From contig NC_063157.1 of NCBI RefSeq assembly GCF_020921035.1, positions 6,320,501 through 6,384,500 of the forward strand: 64,000 bases of DNA, written 5' to 3'. Below are positions 23,769 to 35,155 of this stretch, piece by piece. Source of the DNA: Rhodamnia argentea (Eukaryota; Streptophyta; Magnoliopsida; Myrtales; Myrtaceae). A model generated the notes under the pieces. It was not told the DNA's origin. It made no database searches and saw only the letters and a program-made list of their open reading frames with translations. The number at the start of each line of letters is the position of its first letter. Within the stretch, counting starts at the first letter, position 1. Both the position numbers and the translations under genes were made by a program.

Positions 23769-26700
23769 TTACAAATTGCAGCACATACCGAACAAGAATA
23801 TGTAAGAAATGACGGGACTGAGAAGTGAGAACCCTGGCCCTCGGTGCCTCCATGGCATCGCCATTGAAGTGGACGGAGGAGGAGGAGGAGGGTTGGACGC
23901 TGGAGGACTACGAGGGGTCACCGTTTCTTTGGAGCAAGCAAAGTTGCACCGACTAGGACTCACGATTCTATACAATCCGCTGCTTGTCAATACGAAAGTG
24001 TCCTTACTATTGTCCTGGCCGAAAGAGAATATCGCGCCTAGAGCAGGCAACGACTCATCCTCAGCACCGCACTGTATGGGAGAGTCCTTTGCGCAACCGT
24101 AAGGGACTTGAGCGCTGGTGAAGTTGCCGCTGTTCTCAGGATTCTCTGTGCCCACCCAGATGCCGCCACTGCCGTACAGATCCGCATACATGTATCTGAA
24201 ATCAAGGTTCACAATGTCTCAGCATGCCTGCCTTGGTAATTTTCGAGGTTTCCAAACAAGCTTCATACAAGTGATTAAAATGACATGATCATTAAGAGAA
24301 ACCACTATCGAGTCAACCGACGTACTGAGACCCATTAAGCATAATGTTGGTAGGAAGCTATGTGGACTTACCTTCCATACAAGCACGGATCTACCATGGA
24401 CCGATAAAAGTAGCCTCCGGTGATCGATGCAGAACCTTGGGGATTCTGGAGCTGGGAGTGATTATATCCCATCACAGGGAAGATAGGCTTGATGGAGCTA
24501 GCAGATGTATTACCGCCGGGGTTTTGTGGGGGATGATACAGGATCGGGCCCTCGTAGACACGCCATCCATAGTTTCCACCTTTAGTGACTATGTTCACCT
24601 CTTCATACAGATCCTGTTCGGACATTGACCACTTATTCCTTTTCGAAGTTATGACAGAAAAACAGGTGTTCTGGTCAATCGGCACATCTGAAAGTTGCAT
24701 CAACTTCAAGATGTGTACACACATGCGTCTAATGGACTCAAACTATAAAAACTGCATTACGATTTTAATCTCTGATACAGTTAATTCGCGTAAGCGCCGA
24801 ATGACTGCGAGGAAACATACTCTGTGAAGCACAAGCATACCTGGCCAACATCTGCGCAGAGAAAGTACGAAGGCCTTTCCAAGTCAAAGCTGCATCGCCA
24901 AGGATTCCTGAATCCCAAGGCCCAAATTTCGCTAGCTAATTCCTTATCTACGGAAAACGGATTGTCTTCAGGAACAGAATAATTTCCCCACAGCCCAGAT
25001 TTACTAATCATTGTCGAATCTGCCACGACATACCACGAATGTTAGGCATACAGGAAAAACTAAAGCAAAAACAACTAGGAAGGCTCGGAGTGAGGTGGAA
25101 AACATCCGCTCGATGCACAGAACACACAACAACGCTTGGATATGGTGCAAAATTGGGTGGATGGCTTACTTGGTAAGTTATCAACATCAAGCCTCATAAT
25201 CTTTCCAAGCAAGGATTTTCTGTTCTGAGAGAAGTTGTAGGGATCGCCGATACTCCCTCCGGCGATACTCCCTCCGCCGATACTCCCTCCGTCGCCCATC
25301 ATGAAGTACAAGTACCCATCTTTCGGTCCAAAAAGAATTTGACCGCCGTGATGAGCACTGAACGGGAGGCCCATTGTGAATATTCTCCTCACTTCCTTTG
25401 GAATGACAGTGCCGCTCTAAAAAATACAGATTGCAACATAAGATCTATCTATTGTCGTCATAGTCATGACGGCTAAAGCAATTAGAGCAATGCGTGGTTT
25501 TCATTACCGGTGAAGACTGATTGGTGGTGAACTCTGATATGACACTGTGATATTGGCAAGGGTTTGCCCCATTGTCCGGTCCTATCTTCGAAGGATCGCA
25601 TCCCACGTCCGAGTTGCATGAACACCTACCGGAACATTCAGGCCACTTGACCTTATCACAGTTGAAGGAAACAAAGAACCGGCCGTTATTTTGGTAATTC
25701 GGATGCAATGCCAGTCCCATCATCCCAAGCTCACTCTCAAAATGTACTTCATCGGTCAGATCCAAGAAGGGGCTTGACTCATTAATTCCAAGTATCTCTC
25801 CTGAACCCTGCTTGGGGATTGTCGCGAGCCATATTTTTCCGGGTTGATTGGATAAGAACACGCGATTTGAACCATCAGAATGAGCTACCATATTGAGGTA
25901 GGAACCGTTCCCGAGTTTCTCGAGGCAAACACCACTCGGGGTGCTTGAATTCTCGGCACCTGCTAATTTGACCGGTCCACCGGAGAAGCACACTGAGGTA
26001 TTATCAGAAGCTCCGCCGAATTCATTGCAAAACTCTGCTGCTGAACTCCATGAATCGGATATCCTGCTTCCAAAACCGGCTGTTGTTTTGGCTTTACTTT
26101 CAAAAGCAAAAGGAGAATTTAATATGGATGTGTTGTGGCACTTGTCCCAGAGATTCGAGCAGAAATCAAGTATGTAGAGTTGGGACCGGGTGGAATTCGC
26201 GGAAACTGAAGAATTGCAGAGAACAGGAACTGCACGAGGTGCTTGTTCGACTTGATACAGTTCGCCCGAGAATGGATCACATCTCTGCAAGAAAGCAAGC
26301 AGACCCACAATTTGTAAAATGGCTGAGGATGTTGAAAAATTTCCACCTCTAGCAGATATACTATGTTGGTAGCTACAACTTCATGGAAGCTACAGAACAT
26401 GATAATACTCTGAAAAAGGAATCATTTGGGAGAAGAGGAAACCCGGGAAAGCAAATTGGCTTTTCATTAGATTCTACTTCCTTTTAACTGCACAAATTAA
26501 TGTACGCAATGAAAAGGCAATCGATCACGTCAAAAATGGGTCTAGCAACATCAGAGCAACAGGAAACGAAGCCTTTACCGCGCAAAGAACCGACTTTAGA
26601 AGAGAAGCACAACCAGGGTCTGAGACGTTCATCGCTTTGAATTGCTTCTGCAGCTGTAAATCCTGAGAGGAATTGCAGCAAATACTGCCGTTGTATCGGC

Positions 26701-27071
26701 AAAAGGCGAGACCGGCATTATCAGCATTGAAAGGTGCTCCTGTTTCCAGCACAACATGGCATGACAATCCCAAACAGTGAGGCGCCAATCCACAAACCAA
26801 AGTTCGAAAAATTGAATAAAGCATACGAAAGAAATAACAAAACAGGTGGATTGCTGGCTAAATGTGTAATATTTCATTCCCATTTCCAATCATATCAATC
26901 TCTATGCCTCTGTTGACAATAGAACAGTGAACGAAGCATGTACAGATAGACCCAAGAATCAAACGAACACATACTCAAATCAGTGCACAAGGGGTATGAA
27001 GCAGAACAGTGGACCAGCAGTGAGAGCAGGAGGCTGAGAAGGACCATCTTCATCGCCAGAGAGCCTCTCAT
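23769..27071 (-). CDS. HIPL protein (hedgehog-interacting-protein-like, glucose/sorbosone dehydrogenase fold)
   Basis: Seven exons join in phase: 27,071-26,975, 26,739-26,579, 26,284-25,508, 25,416-25,170, 25,019-24,841, 24,613-24,372 and 24,195-23,769 (709 residues). Residues 1-27 are a signal peptide (MRGSLAMKMVLLSLLLSLL). A cysteine-rich N-terminal part follows (FCRYNGSICCNSS, LDFCSNLWDKCHN). A six-bladed propeller like that of quinone-dependent sugar dehydrogenases begins near residue 175, with LGMMGLALHPNYQNNGRFFV, GQILFGPKDGYLYFMMGDGG, SLLGKIMRLDVDNLP, EIWALGFRNPWRCSFD and GGNYGWRVYEG. The tail is Pro/Ser-rich and ends in a hydrophobic segment, suggesting a GPI anchor. Plant HIPLs are extracellular proteins of uncertain activity. 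The propeller carries an unusual triple GGSI(G/A) insertion (residues about 388-402). The neighbours suggest the At5g39970 orthologue. Confidence 0.92.
25246..25290. repeat. Three in-frame 15-bp tandem repeats inside the HIPL coding sequence
   Basis: Three copies of a 15-bp unit (GCCGATACTCCCTCC, with G at base 2 in the middle copy) follow one another without gaps. On the minus strand they encode GGSIG, GGSIA and GGSIG. The frame is kept. From memory, family members have only a short glycine stretch here before GDPYNF. Confidence 0.95.
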
Positions 27072-29009
27072 TTTCACAGTTTTGCAGCAATGGCACTACC
27101 GCCAAGAAATTACACAAATCTGTGTAGTTTCATCCAATACAATTCCAAAATAATGAAAATAAAACTAAGAAAACAAAGCAAACAAATGCACGAAAACCGA
27201 AATCACTTCGCTTTGCTTTGCTGATGTTCCCCGGAGTTCATTCCACATTTTCAGATTCTTGTCTGTCACCAGAAACAAAAAAGGAAGGAGAACTTCGAAG
27301 GAAGAAAGAAAATGCAATACTTCTTTCCACCAAACTCACGTTTGTGATTTGAGAAATCGTCAACTGAAGCTTGTCATTAGGAGTCGAAGTGAGAAAGATG
27401 GAAAATTTAAGCGCAGAATGTGGTGGGTCAGACTGATAAGGTTGACTTTCTTCTGTAAGACTCAATGCATGATTAATGGCGATTGTTGAGAAGAGGAACA
27501 AGTTGACCTCGGGAAAGAAAAAAAAAAAGAAACTGTCATATCTATTTGTATCCTAAAGAAAACCAAACAACAAGTGGGACATATAAAATTGATTTGGACA
27601 CATATTTCAATCTCTGACAAGGCTCAAGGATTGAAACAATGACAATGGTGTAACTGACTTGGGCTGGCTGTTCAGCAGAAAATAATAGTAACAACAGCAA
27701 TAGTTAAACCCACTTCTGCTACCGCTTCCGCTCTTGGCGATTATGAGCTTAATCTGCCTGTTTCAGAAAAAGCCTCATACGTCCGCTTTTCAAATCGGTC
27801 CGGCACCGGACTCATGATAGTTCCAAAATTACGTGGTGTTCGCTCGTATTTCGGGTTCACGAATTCAAACATCTAGATACGTTTCCGCCCCGGATGTGAT
27901 CAACTGAAAATTAGGCCTGCTTGAAAGTTCCAACACCGTGGACTCAACGTAGATTTCAGAGTCCTTTTCTTGAAGACAGTTAAGCTAACAAGTATACATC
28001 AGAACCCCTGTAAGAACTTATACCTTCACATGCCTACAATGTGGCAGATACTATTTGGCCTCAAAATGCATAGTCTGAATTTCTTAACTCTTAACGAATG
28101 AGCATTTCCAACTCCTACGCAGAGCATGGAGATGAACCTAAGCAAAAATGATTGCTACTGACATGCCGGGATCGTCCTGCTGTTGATCGCCACTCTAGTT
28201 CTGGCTATCCTTGGCGCTAGCGAGATTAAAAGTAGACTCGTAGACCGAACTATTCACATCCCAAAAATCAGGGCTCACGTCCGGTCTCACTAGAAAGCAC
28301 AAATTTCCGTATAGTTTTTCTATACAGTAATTGATTTTGTCTATCACACCATCGATAATGTAAGACTTATCTGATATTTTTCTCCTTTTTTTGTGTTTAA
28401 GTTGAGACGAATTTACCTGAAACTAATCACAAGTACGAACTAGCTATTTTGAGTTCCCTAATTAGGGTTCGGTCTCACAACAGACTCGGTTGGAGAGCTT
28501 CAAACACATGTTCCACAACAAGATCAAATCTGGTGGGCGGACACAAGATTGGCCACTCTTGTATAAAGTGAGCATACAGTTCATATTTTGTGCACCTCTA
28601 CGAATCTTCGGCGATCGGATCTTTGGGAATTGCTGACCGATGGATTACTGAAGAACAAATCTCGTTCGCTCGTCGGGGGAGGCGTGCGGTACTCGAGGAT
28701 GGCCGATCGATCGTTCGAGAGAGCGGTCTCCTCCTTCATTTTACATAAACCCGGGTCTTATGTAAGTGGGGACGATGATGGTAACTAGCAGTAAAAGATT
28801 TTAAGCCTATAGAATCTGTCAAAATATCAAACATTTATAAAAATCGTTCAAGGTCAATAAATGCATCTCCTTGCTCTCGTCAACCAAGAAGTCGCACATG
28901 ACATCCTCCTCCTACCAAGTCTTGGTCGCTGTACCATCGCCCAGAAAAAAACTCATGACAGCTTGCATTTCGTAAGCGTCCTCCTTTTTTCCTTGCTTGT
29001 TGGTCGATC
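27072..29009. other. Divergent upstream region between the HIPL and first DUF569 genes
   Basis: The HIPL gene reads away to the left and the DUF569 gene to the right, so this 1.9 kb holds both promoters. I recognise no gene. A TATA-like motif for the DUF569 gene is listed separately. Confidence 0.55.
28836..28842 (+). promoter_or_regulatory. Candidate TATA box of the first DUF569 gene
   Basis: TATAAAA within ACATTTATAAAAATCG, 174 bases upstream of the ATG at 29,010. Motif and spacing are plausible; there is no further support. Confidence 0.4.
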
Positions 29010-29769
29010 ATGGAGTTCTTCAACAAGGCCAAGGCAGTACGGCTCCGGAGCTTCCACGGCAAGTACCTGGTCGCTGACGATGACGAGGAGACGGTCCACC
29101 AGAGCAAGAACGGGTCCTCCCGCAGCGCCCACTGGGCGGTCGAGTACGTCGCCGGGAACAGCCACGTCGTCCGCCTCCGGGGCTGCCACGGCAAGTACCT
29201 CGCCGCCACGGAGGAGCCTTACCTCTTCAGCATTTCAGGTACATGGGGGGATCGAATATGCTCTTATAGCTCTGGTTTTGGTCATACCAAAAGGGGTTTT
29301 TCCAGCATGAGCTAATTTATGTTGACCTCCCAATGCTTGTGAAGGCAAAAAAGTGGTGCAATCGATTCCCCAATCCAAGAACGACAAGTCCATCGAGTGG
29401 GAGCCGCGGAAGGACGGGACGTCCGTGAAGCTGAGGGCGAAAGGCGGGATGTTCCTGCGCGCGAACGGGAGCATGCCGCCGTGGCGGAATTCGGTCACGC
29501 ACGACATCCCCCACCGGGCGGCCACGCAGGACTGGGTGCTGTGGGGCGTCGACATGGTCGACCTCGTGGTGGACCACCATGCGGCCGACTCTGCCCACGG
29601 CCATCTGTCGACTCATTCGAGCTGCGTGTCGTCGTCCTCAGAGGACGAGCACCTGGACCCGGGCTCGGGGAGCGCCACGGGCATGGGCATGGACATGGTG
29701 GTCTCGAGGAAGCCGTCGCACATCTCTAAGGTAATCCCTAAGGTCCCTTTAGTTTCCGCTCTATTGTAG
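29010..29769 (+). CDS. DUF569-domain protein, short form lacking the C-terminal domain
   Basis: Two exons, 29,010-29,238 and 29,345-29,769, encode 217 residues. The N-terminal half is a typical plant DUF569 (fascin-like beta-trefoil, annotated as actin cross-linking) domain: MEFFNKAKAVRLRSFHGKYL, VVRLRGCHGKYLAATEEPYL, SIEWEPRKDGTSVKLRAKGG, FLRANGSMPPWRNSVTHDIP. The function of this family is unknown. After a His/Ser/Gly-rich stretch the frame ends at TAG after PLVSALL. The tandem neighbour at 32,551 continues into a second conserved region (YYKVADEDGN to LPPNNA), which I cannot find downstream here. An AAG|GTAATC site at about 29,730 looks like an orphan splice donor to that missing exon. The single intron interrupts the SISG/KKV site, where the neighbour has none. 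GC content is high compared with the flanks. Confidence 0.85.
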
Positions 29770-30113
29770 ACAAGTTACGACGCAATGGCTCACGGATGCG
29801 AGCCACGGCATCACAAACTCGTAGTCGATGAATCCGACACGCTCCACGTGAGATCCCCCCACCGATCCAAAGGTTCGCCAGCCGGCGCGTAAGGTTTGGT
29901 TCGATGCGAAAATTGATCATCCTGTCCACATTCCATGTCAAGAATTACTGAGCGGGACTGCCTAGCTTTGCATTAAGTTTAGAAAAGGACCGGACATCAA
30001 ATGATGATCCGTCTTTGTCCATCTCACCAGTTGTCTTTTGTCGTGGTTGATTACATGTTAGTTTAGTTCCAGTGGCGTCGCCAAATTTGACAAATTGCAC
30101 TCCTTATCTATTA

Positions 30114-30166
<53 letters not shown>

Positions 30167-30441
30167 AAAAATTTAAGGGTGCTTTAATCTAGCGTCTGGG
30201 GATATTGATTAGTCAATTACATATGTCTGCAGGCAATAAAAAAAATTAAGTAAAGAATATGAAGCTATTAATTTATGCAAAAACGACATAACAAATGGGA
30301 CTTAACCTGGGTCATGACGACCGTTGTTGATATAGACTGTTTGGTCATGGATAAGGCTTCTGTTTCTCCTCCTTTTCCGTGTGTCTTCAATCATCTAATG
30401 AGGGTGGTGGCGCCGCCCGAGCCGCTCGAGCCCGTTGCTAG
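29770..30441. other. Spacer after the first DUF569 gene
   Basis: Searched for the missing C-terminal DUF569 exon (VADEDGN, LPPNN motifs) without success. It contains the TA/GA microsatellite listed separately. Confidence 0.55.
30118..30163. repeat. Compound (TA)n(GA)n microsatellite
   Basis: About 9 TA units followed by about 14 GA units, uninterrupted. Confidence 0.95.
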
Positions 30442-31271
30442 AGGTGGCAAAAGGAGTTTAAAACCTATACTTTAATCCATGTTTAATAGTGTGGATCATA
30501 AATGGATTACATTTAATTTTAAAAATAAGGTTAAGGAAGTCATAAATGGATTATTTATAAACTTAATGAGGTTTTAATTGGACTTTAAATGGGTCAATTA
30601 CCTAACTATCATAAGTGTTTCGACAAAAAGAAACTATCTTAAGTGACTCGTAAATAAGTTTTCTGATTTTTTTTTTTAGTTTTATGATGTTTTATAATTT
30701 TTTGTTTTCTTTTCATTTTTCGTTTTCTTTTTTCTTCTACGAAATCTGGCGAGAGTCACGAATTTTTTTTAATAATCTTATATAATTTTGTTCTTTTCTT
30801 TTTCATTATTCCTCCGCCGCTATAGGCTACGGCCAAAGGCGAGCTCGAGCCTTGCCGGCGTCAAGTGAGCCTCGAGCTCGCTAGGGTTTGACCGGTCGCC
30901 GATTGCTAGCCACTCGTCGATTTAGGCTAGTCGTTGCAAGTGGTGGCGGTCAGTCGTCGCCCGTCGCTAGGCATTGCTGGCGATCGATTGTTAGCTTGTC
31001 GTCAAACGCCTTTGATTGGCAGCCAATGGAGAAAGGAGGAAATCTAACTATTTTCTAGAAAAAAAAAAAATAAAAATAAACAATTATAACAAATTAGTTA
31101 TTTTAAATTGAATTGAATATAAAATTTTTTTATCGATAAGGTTCGAGTCGGGTCGGGTTGGGTATGAGTCGAGTAAGGATCACTATATTTATATTGCATG
31201 TAAATAGGTCAATATGGGGTTGGATCATTCTCGGCCTGATACATACCCAACTCGACCCACCTATTTGATAG
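30442..31271. mobile_element. Probable hAT-like non-autonomous element with GC-rich core
   Basis: The left end reads CTAGAGGTGGCAAAAGG, a common end of plant hAT elements. The right end reads CAACTCGACCCACCTATTTG, roughly the inverted counterpart, with GGGTCGGGTTGGGTATGAG-type words nearby. The centre (about 30,820-31,020) is GC-rich and reminiscent of the cores at 5.4 and 7.7 kb. No transposase frame. The target duplication was not resolved, so the class is tentative. Confidence 0.5.
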
Positions 31272-32550
31272 GTCTATCGGTCGCTCGCCGAGAGTGTCGC
31301 AGCCAACGGCTCACCGCCCTTTTTTTTTCCCCAAATTTCTTCTTTGGTTCAACAATAATAGTCCCGTTACTATTCTCGTCGAATATTTTGGCGGAAGCAC
31401 AATCTCGAAACAAAAGTTACATAATTTAAGGACGGTATTGCAAGTTCGGTGGCGAAATTGCATCCACCGTAAACGTAGGTAGCATTACTCTTCCCTTTAT
31501 TTTGCTTGGGACTTTGGGCTTCAAAATGTTGACTTGGAGTTGGGAGCACTTTTTCTTTCTTAGCTTTAAGCAAAATCCAAAGGTAAACTTTCAATTTTGA
31601 AGCCCCACCAAGTTGATAAAATCTACTACGGCTTCAAAAATGGGGGAGAAAAGTAGAATTATTGTCCGTTCAATTACTCCAACATAGGTCAATAGCTATC
31701 TTACAGCTCAAGTCCCGCTTTCCGTTTCAAATTTCATACGCGATTTCCTCTTTGATGTGCTTTTCTATCCGATGCTTATTTTGGAACATGTTTCTCCTCC
31801 GCTAATTTTATTAATAGCGATCGTATCAGTAAAATCAAGCGATTGGAACTTACGATTGCGAGCGAAAGGGGTATCGATCACCTTGATTTGATCGGGACGG
31901 GCTTTGACCCAAGCGGAATAATTTATGCCATGAGATACATAGCGGTCCTCGTAATTTCCCCCAAAGGATTGCTAATTGACCCCATTTTCACCACAAGGTC
32001 CAAGTGGATTATTACAACTCAGTTTGCTATTTGTCAAATAATTTCCTTTCCCTCTTTAAAAAAAAAAATAACCATCCTGTAAAACAAAAAAAAGAAAGAG
32101 AAATTTTGAAAGGTTGTGAGAATATCAGGATCCTTCATTGTTATGCCCGCTTTAACCAGACGCCATTGATGCCGAATCGCCGAGATACAGTTTAACGCCT
32201 AACCGTCAAATGGAGGATCGACCCCCAGCCAACATCTTCATCATCATCTCTCTCTTTCTCTCTCTCTCTCTCTCAATCCTGAATCCGACATTGTGCCGAC
32301 CACATTGATTTCCACACATTGACTCCTATTTCTTGCCACCCTTCTGTCAGACATAACAAGATCAATACCTTGTTGCACTGATCATTTGCTTCTTCAGATC
32401 AGGTGATGATGCCCAGGACCGTCTGAGTTGGAACCACCTTCCGATTCAGCAAATGCGTCGTTGGTTCTTTTCTTGTCCATGGGATTGATCTTGTTTCGTT
32501 GTCTTTCATTTTTTTGGCCTCGTGATCGGTGACGCTTGATTCAGGGCGGC
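31272..32550. other. Upstream region of the second DUF569 gene
   Basis: A CT-rich run at about 32,247-32,275 and a possible leader intron (donor CAG|GTGATG near 32,402, acceptor TTCAG just before GGCGGCATGG) suggest that the transcript starts near 32.2 kb. No other gene is seen. Confidence 0.45.
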
Positions 32551-34084
32551 ATGGAATTCTTCACCAAGGCGAAATCCGTCCGCCTCCTCGGCCACCACGA
32601 CAAGTACTTGCTGGCGGATGACGACGGGGAATCCGTGTGCCAGGACCGCTGCGGCTCCGTCAGGCAGGCCAAGTGGACCGTGGAGGTCGTGGAAGGCGCC
32701 GGCGTTGTGCGCCTGAAGAGCTGCTACGGCAAGTACCTGACGGCGTCCAACGTGCCGTTCCTCTTGGGGATGACGGGGAAGAAGGTCCTGCAGACTCTTC
32801 CAACCCGGAGATTGGATTCGTCCCTGGAATGGGAACCCCTCAGGGACGGGGTCCAGGTCCGGCTCAAGACACGATACGGCAATTTCCTGCGCGCGAATGG
32901 GGGGTTGCCGCCCTGGAGGAACTCGATCACGCACGACATTCCACACCGGACCTCAACCCAGGATTGGATTCTGTGGGACGTCGATGTTTTGGAGATCAGG
33001 GAACAGCCGACTACTTCGTTGCCGGAGGCAAAATTGGATCATGATTCAAAATCATTGCTCCCAGAACTGGACTCTCCTTCCTCGATCGAGCTCCGCTCGC
33101 CGAAATCATCGGAATTAGAGGTTAGTTCCTTATTCCTTGATTAGTAGATCGACCAGGATACGATAGCTATTCTTCGTATCTGAAAAGAAATGTTTTCATA
33201 AAAGATCTCTCCTCAGAATAAGATGACGCGCATTCTCCTTCACTCTTATTCTCTTGAAAAGAGACGATTCGATAACAGACTATTCTGTTTTCAGACCAGA
33301 AGGAAGATGCTCAGGTAAGGGCAGAGATTGTAGCTAAGACTGTCTCGACTCCTTGCCTTGCTCAATGAAGGATGACTTTCTTCATAAGAATTAACAAATT
33401 AGACAGAGAATCAATTTCAGCGACCTATGATAATGTTGATCTCAACAGCCTAAACTCCATCTCTATCATTACGAGTGTCGATACATCGCTGACGCCCTTG
33501 ATAAATTGCGATTGATCTGCTTCCTCGGAAAGTATGGATTTGATGCAGAGCACTTGGGAGACGCAATTGATCATTCTTTCTTCTGGTTTTCTTGTTTTGC
33601 AGTGTAGCGATTCGTTCAGTGGTTCGGCGAAAGCTGAAGGGAGGATGATCTACTACAAAGTTGCCGATGAAGACGGAAACACCGAGGATGAGAATGAAGA
33701 GCTTTCGTTCACGTTCATGGGTGGTAGATTGGAGGAGCTGGTGCAGAAATTAGAGGAAGAGACCGGGCACGAGGATATCATGGTCTGCTCTCAGTGGAAC
33801 AAGAAGCTATATCCCCTCCGGCTACAGCTTCCTCCCAATAATGCAGCAATGCACGTCGTGGTGGTTCCATCGTCATCAAAAGGTTTGTTCATAGTTCCTA
33901 TAAAGTTTTTTTTTTTTGGTTAAGTAGTTCCTATAAAGTTGGAGTTCAAGCAAATCTATAAAGTAGGTGTTTGTCGTTATTCATCGAGAGTTCGTACCTT
34001 TCCAATGAAGTTTTCATTTTTCTTTGCAATTTTCTCCCAGCGGCGAGAGATATCGAAGTCCCAGGGAGTCTCAGTTCGAGGTAA
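32551..34084 (+). CDS. DUF569-domain protein, full-length form
   Basis: Exons 32,551-33,120, 33,603-33,882 and 34,041-34,084 join in phase to 297 residues, the usual length of this plant family. The first domain has MEFFTKAKSVRLLGHHDKYL, SCYGKYLTASNVPFLLGMTG, SLEWEPLRDGVQVRLKTRYG and RANGGLPPWRNSITHDIPHR. A Ser/Leu/Glu-rich linker precedes the second conserved region, RMIYYKVADEDGNTEDENEE and FTFMGGRLEELVQKLEEETG, ending KLYPLRLQLPPNN. The start at 32,551 matches the family MEFF; no upstream ATG is in frame nearby. The last, tiny exon (ARDIEVPGSLSSR) is inferred from splice signals. If its intron is retained, the frame instead stops at 33,923. Family function is unknown. Tandem paralogue of the gene at 29,010. 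Confidence 0.88.
33908..33924 (-). mobile_element. 17-bp poly-A micro-insertion with perfect 16-bp target duplication
   Basis: TAGTTCCTATAAAGTT occurs at 33,892-33,907 and again at 33,925-33,940. Between them is a 17-bp insert that on the minus strand reads CTTAACC followed by ten A. Long duplications plus a terminal A-run are the mark of target-primed reverse transcription. It lies just inside the last intron of the DUF569 gene. Confidence 0.8.
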
Positions 34085-35155
34085 CCGTGGTGATCGGCCT
34101 CTTCAGGGATAAACCGCAGAAAACCTCATGTACTTTCTGCTTCTCAGGCGTGTACAAGATTCAGAGAGAGAGACAGAGAGAGAGAGAGAGGCTTCACGTT
34201 TGGGTTGTGGGTATGTATTTGATGCAGGTTTGAATTATGGAAAGATCGTTTTGCCGTCTTCGCCGTATCGATTCTCCGAGTAGATTAGTATGAACTTTGG
34301 AGTAAGTGCTTGCGCTCGGCCCTGCGGATGAAGGCTTTGGTGCAAGCAAATTCAATCCCTTACTCATCTACTTTGGCGATACCCCCTCATGTTCTTCCAT
34401 CCATCACTGTATACGAATCATCGTGCGCAGTAAATTTCTTGGATCTTGCGTCCGTAACTCTATGCTCCAAGCTTGAAGTAAGCCTCGAGTGTTGCGGATT
34501 TGCCATTAGTTGAAGTTCTTTAACAGCAAGTACTGCAAACATCTATGTTTTAGATGGGGGAGTTCGTCGGTTAATGGTGATTCAGACAGATGCTAATAGC
34601 TTCATAAGCATCCTACTCGCGAGCACAATTGCTTCATCCCATTCGGCCATCCAAAGTACGCCATGAATCTACGATGTTACTCGATACGTACGAATCCACC
34701 ACGCTCTGCCAACAAATGATCCTGTTGATGTACACATTCCGGCGCGCGGTCGGACGTTCGTCGAACAGCTTTAACAGCTTCACTTCAGCTTGGCAAGAGT
34801 GCTTGAAATCGAACGGCAAGCACAAGTTCGCAGCGATGTGAAAGGCACTCGTCGTTGATCTCAGGGAATTGCTTCTTGTTAATTTCCATTTACAAAGCCC
34901 TAATTTTTCTGCTAATACGTGATCAGAACCAGTTTTACGCTTCACAGATAACCCCGCAAGCAGCAAAGTTTCCTTGTCCCGACATAACCATAAAGACCCC
35001 CGAAACTTGGGTTAACTGCGGTTAAACTGTCTATACCGAACACCGTCATCCACGGTCGCAGAGCGTGCTTGTGTCGAGCCCCTCTTAGTCATCAGACTTT
35101 TTCGCGAGGCCAGCGTCTCTCGCAGTAGCTGCCTGGCTGGACTCTCGGCGCAGAC
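34085..35155. other. Spacer between DUF569 and flavoprotein genes
   Basis: It contains a (GA)n run at about 34,163-34,190 and the presumed 3' end of the DUF569 transcript and promoter of the flavoprotein gene. A minus-strand frame of 110 codons (34,634-34,966) has no recognisable content. Confidence 0.5.

Noticed and set aside
28953..29729. Long minus-strand and alternate-frame ORFs across the DUF569 genes
   Set aside because: High GC lengthens the open frames; the true frame carries the family motifs.
33883..33923. Translation continuing past KG to the stop at 33,923 as the true DUF569 C-terminus
   Set aside because: It reads through a good donor (AAAG|GTTTGT) into an insertion poly-T run; the spliced end at 34,084 is more plausible, though not proven.
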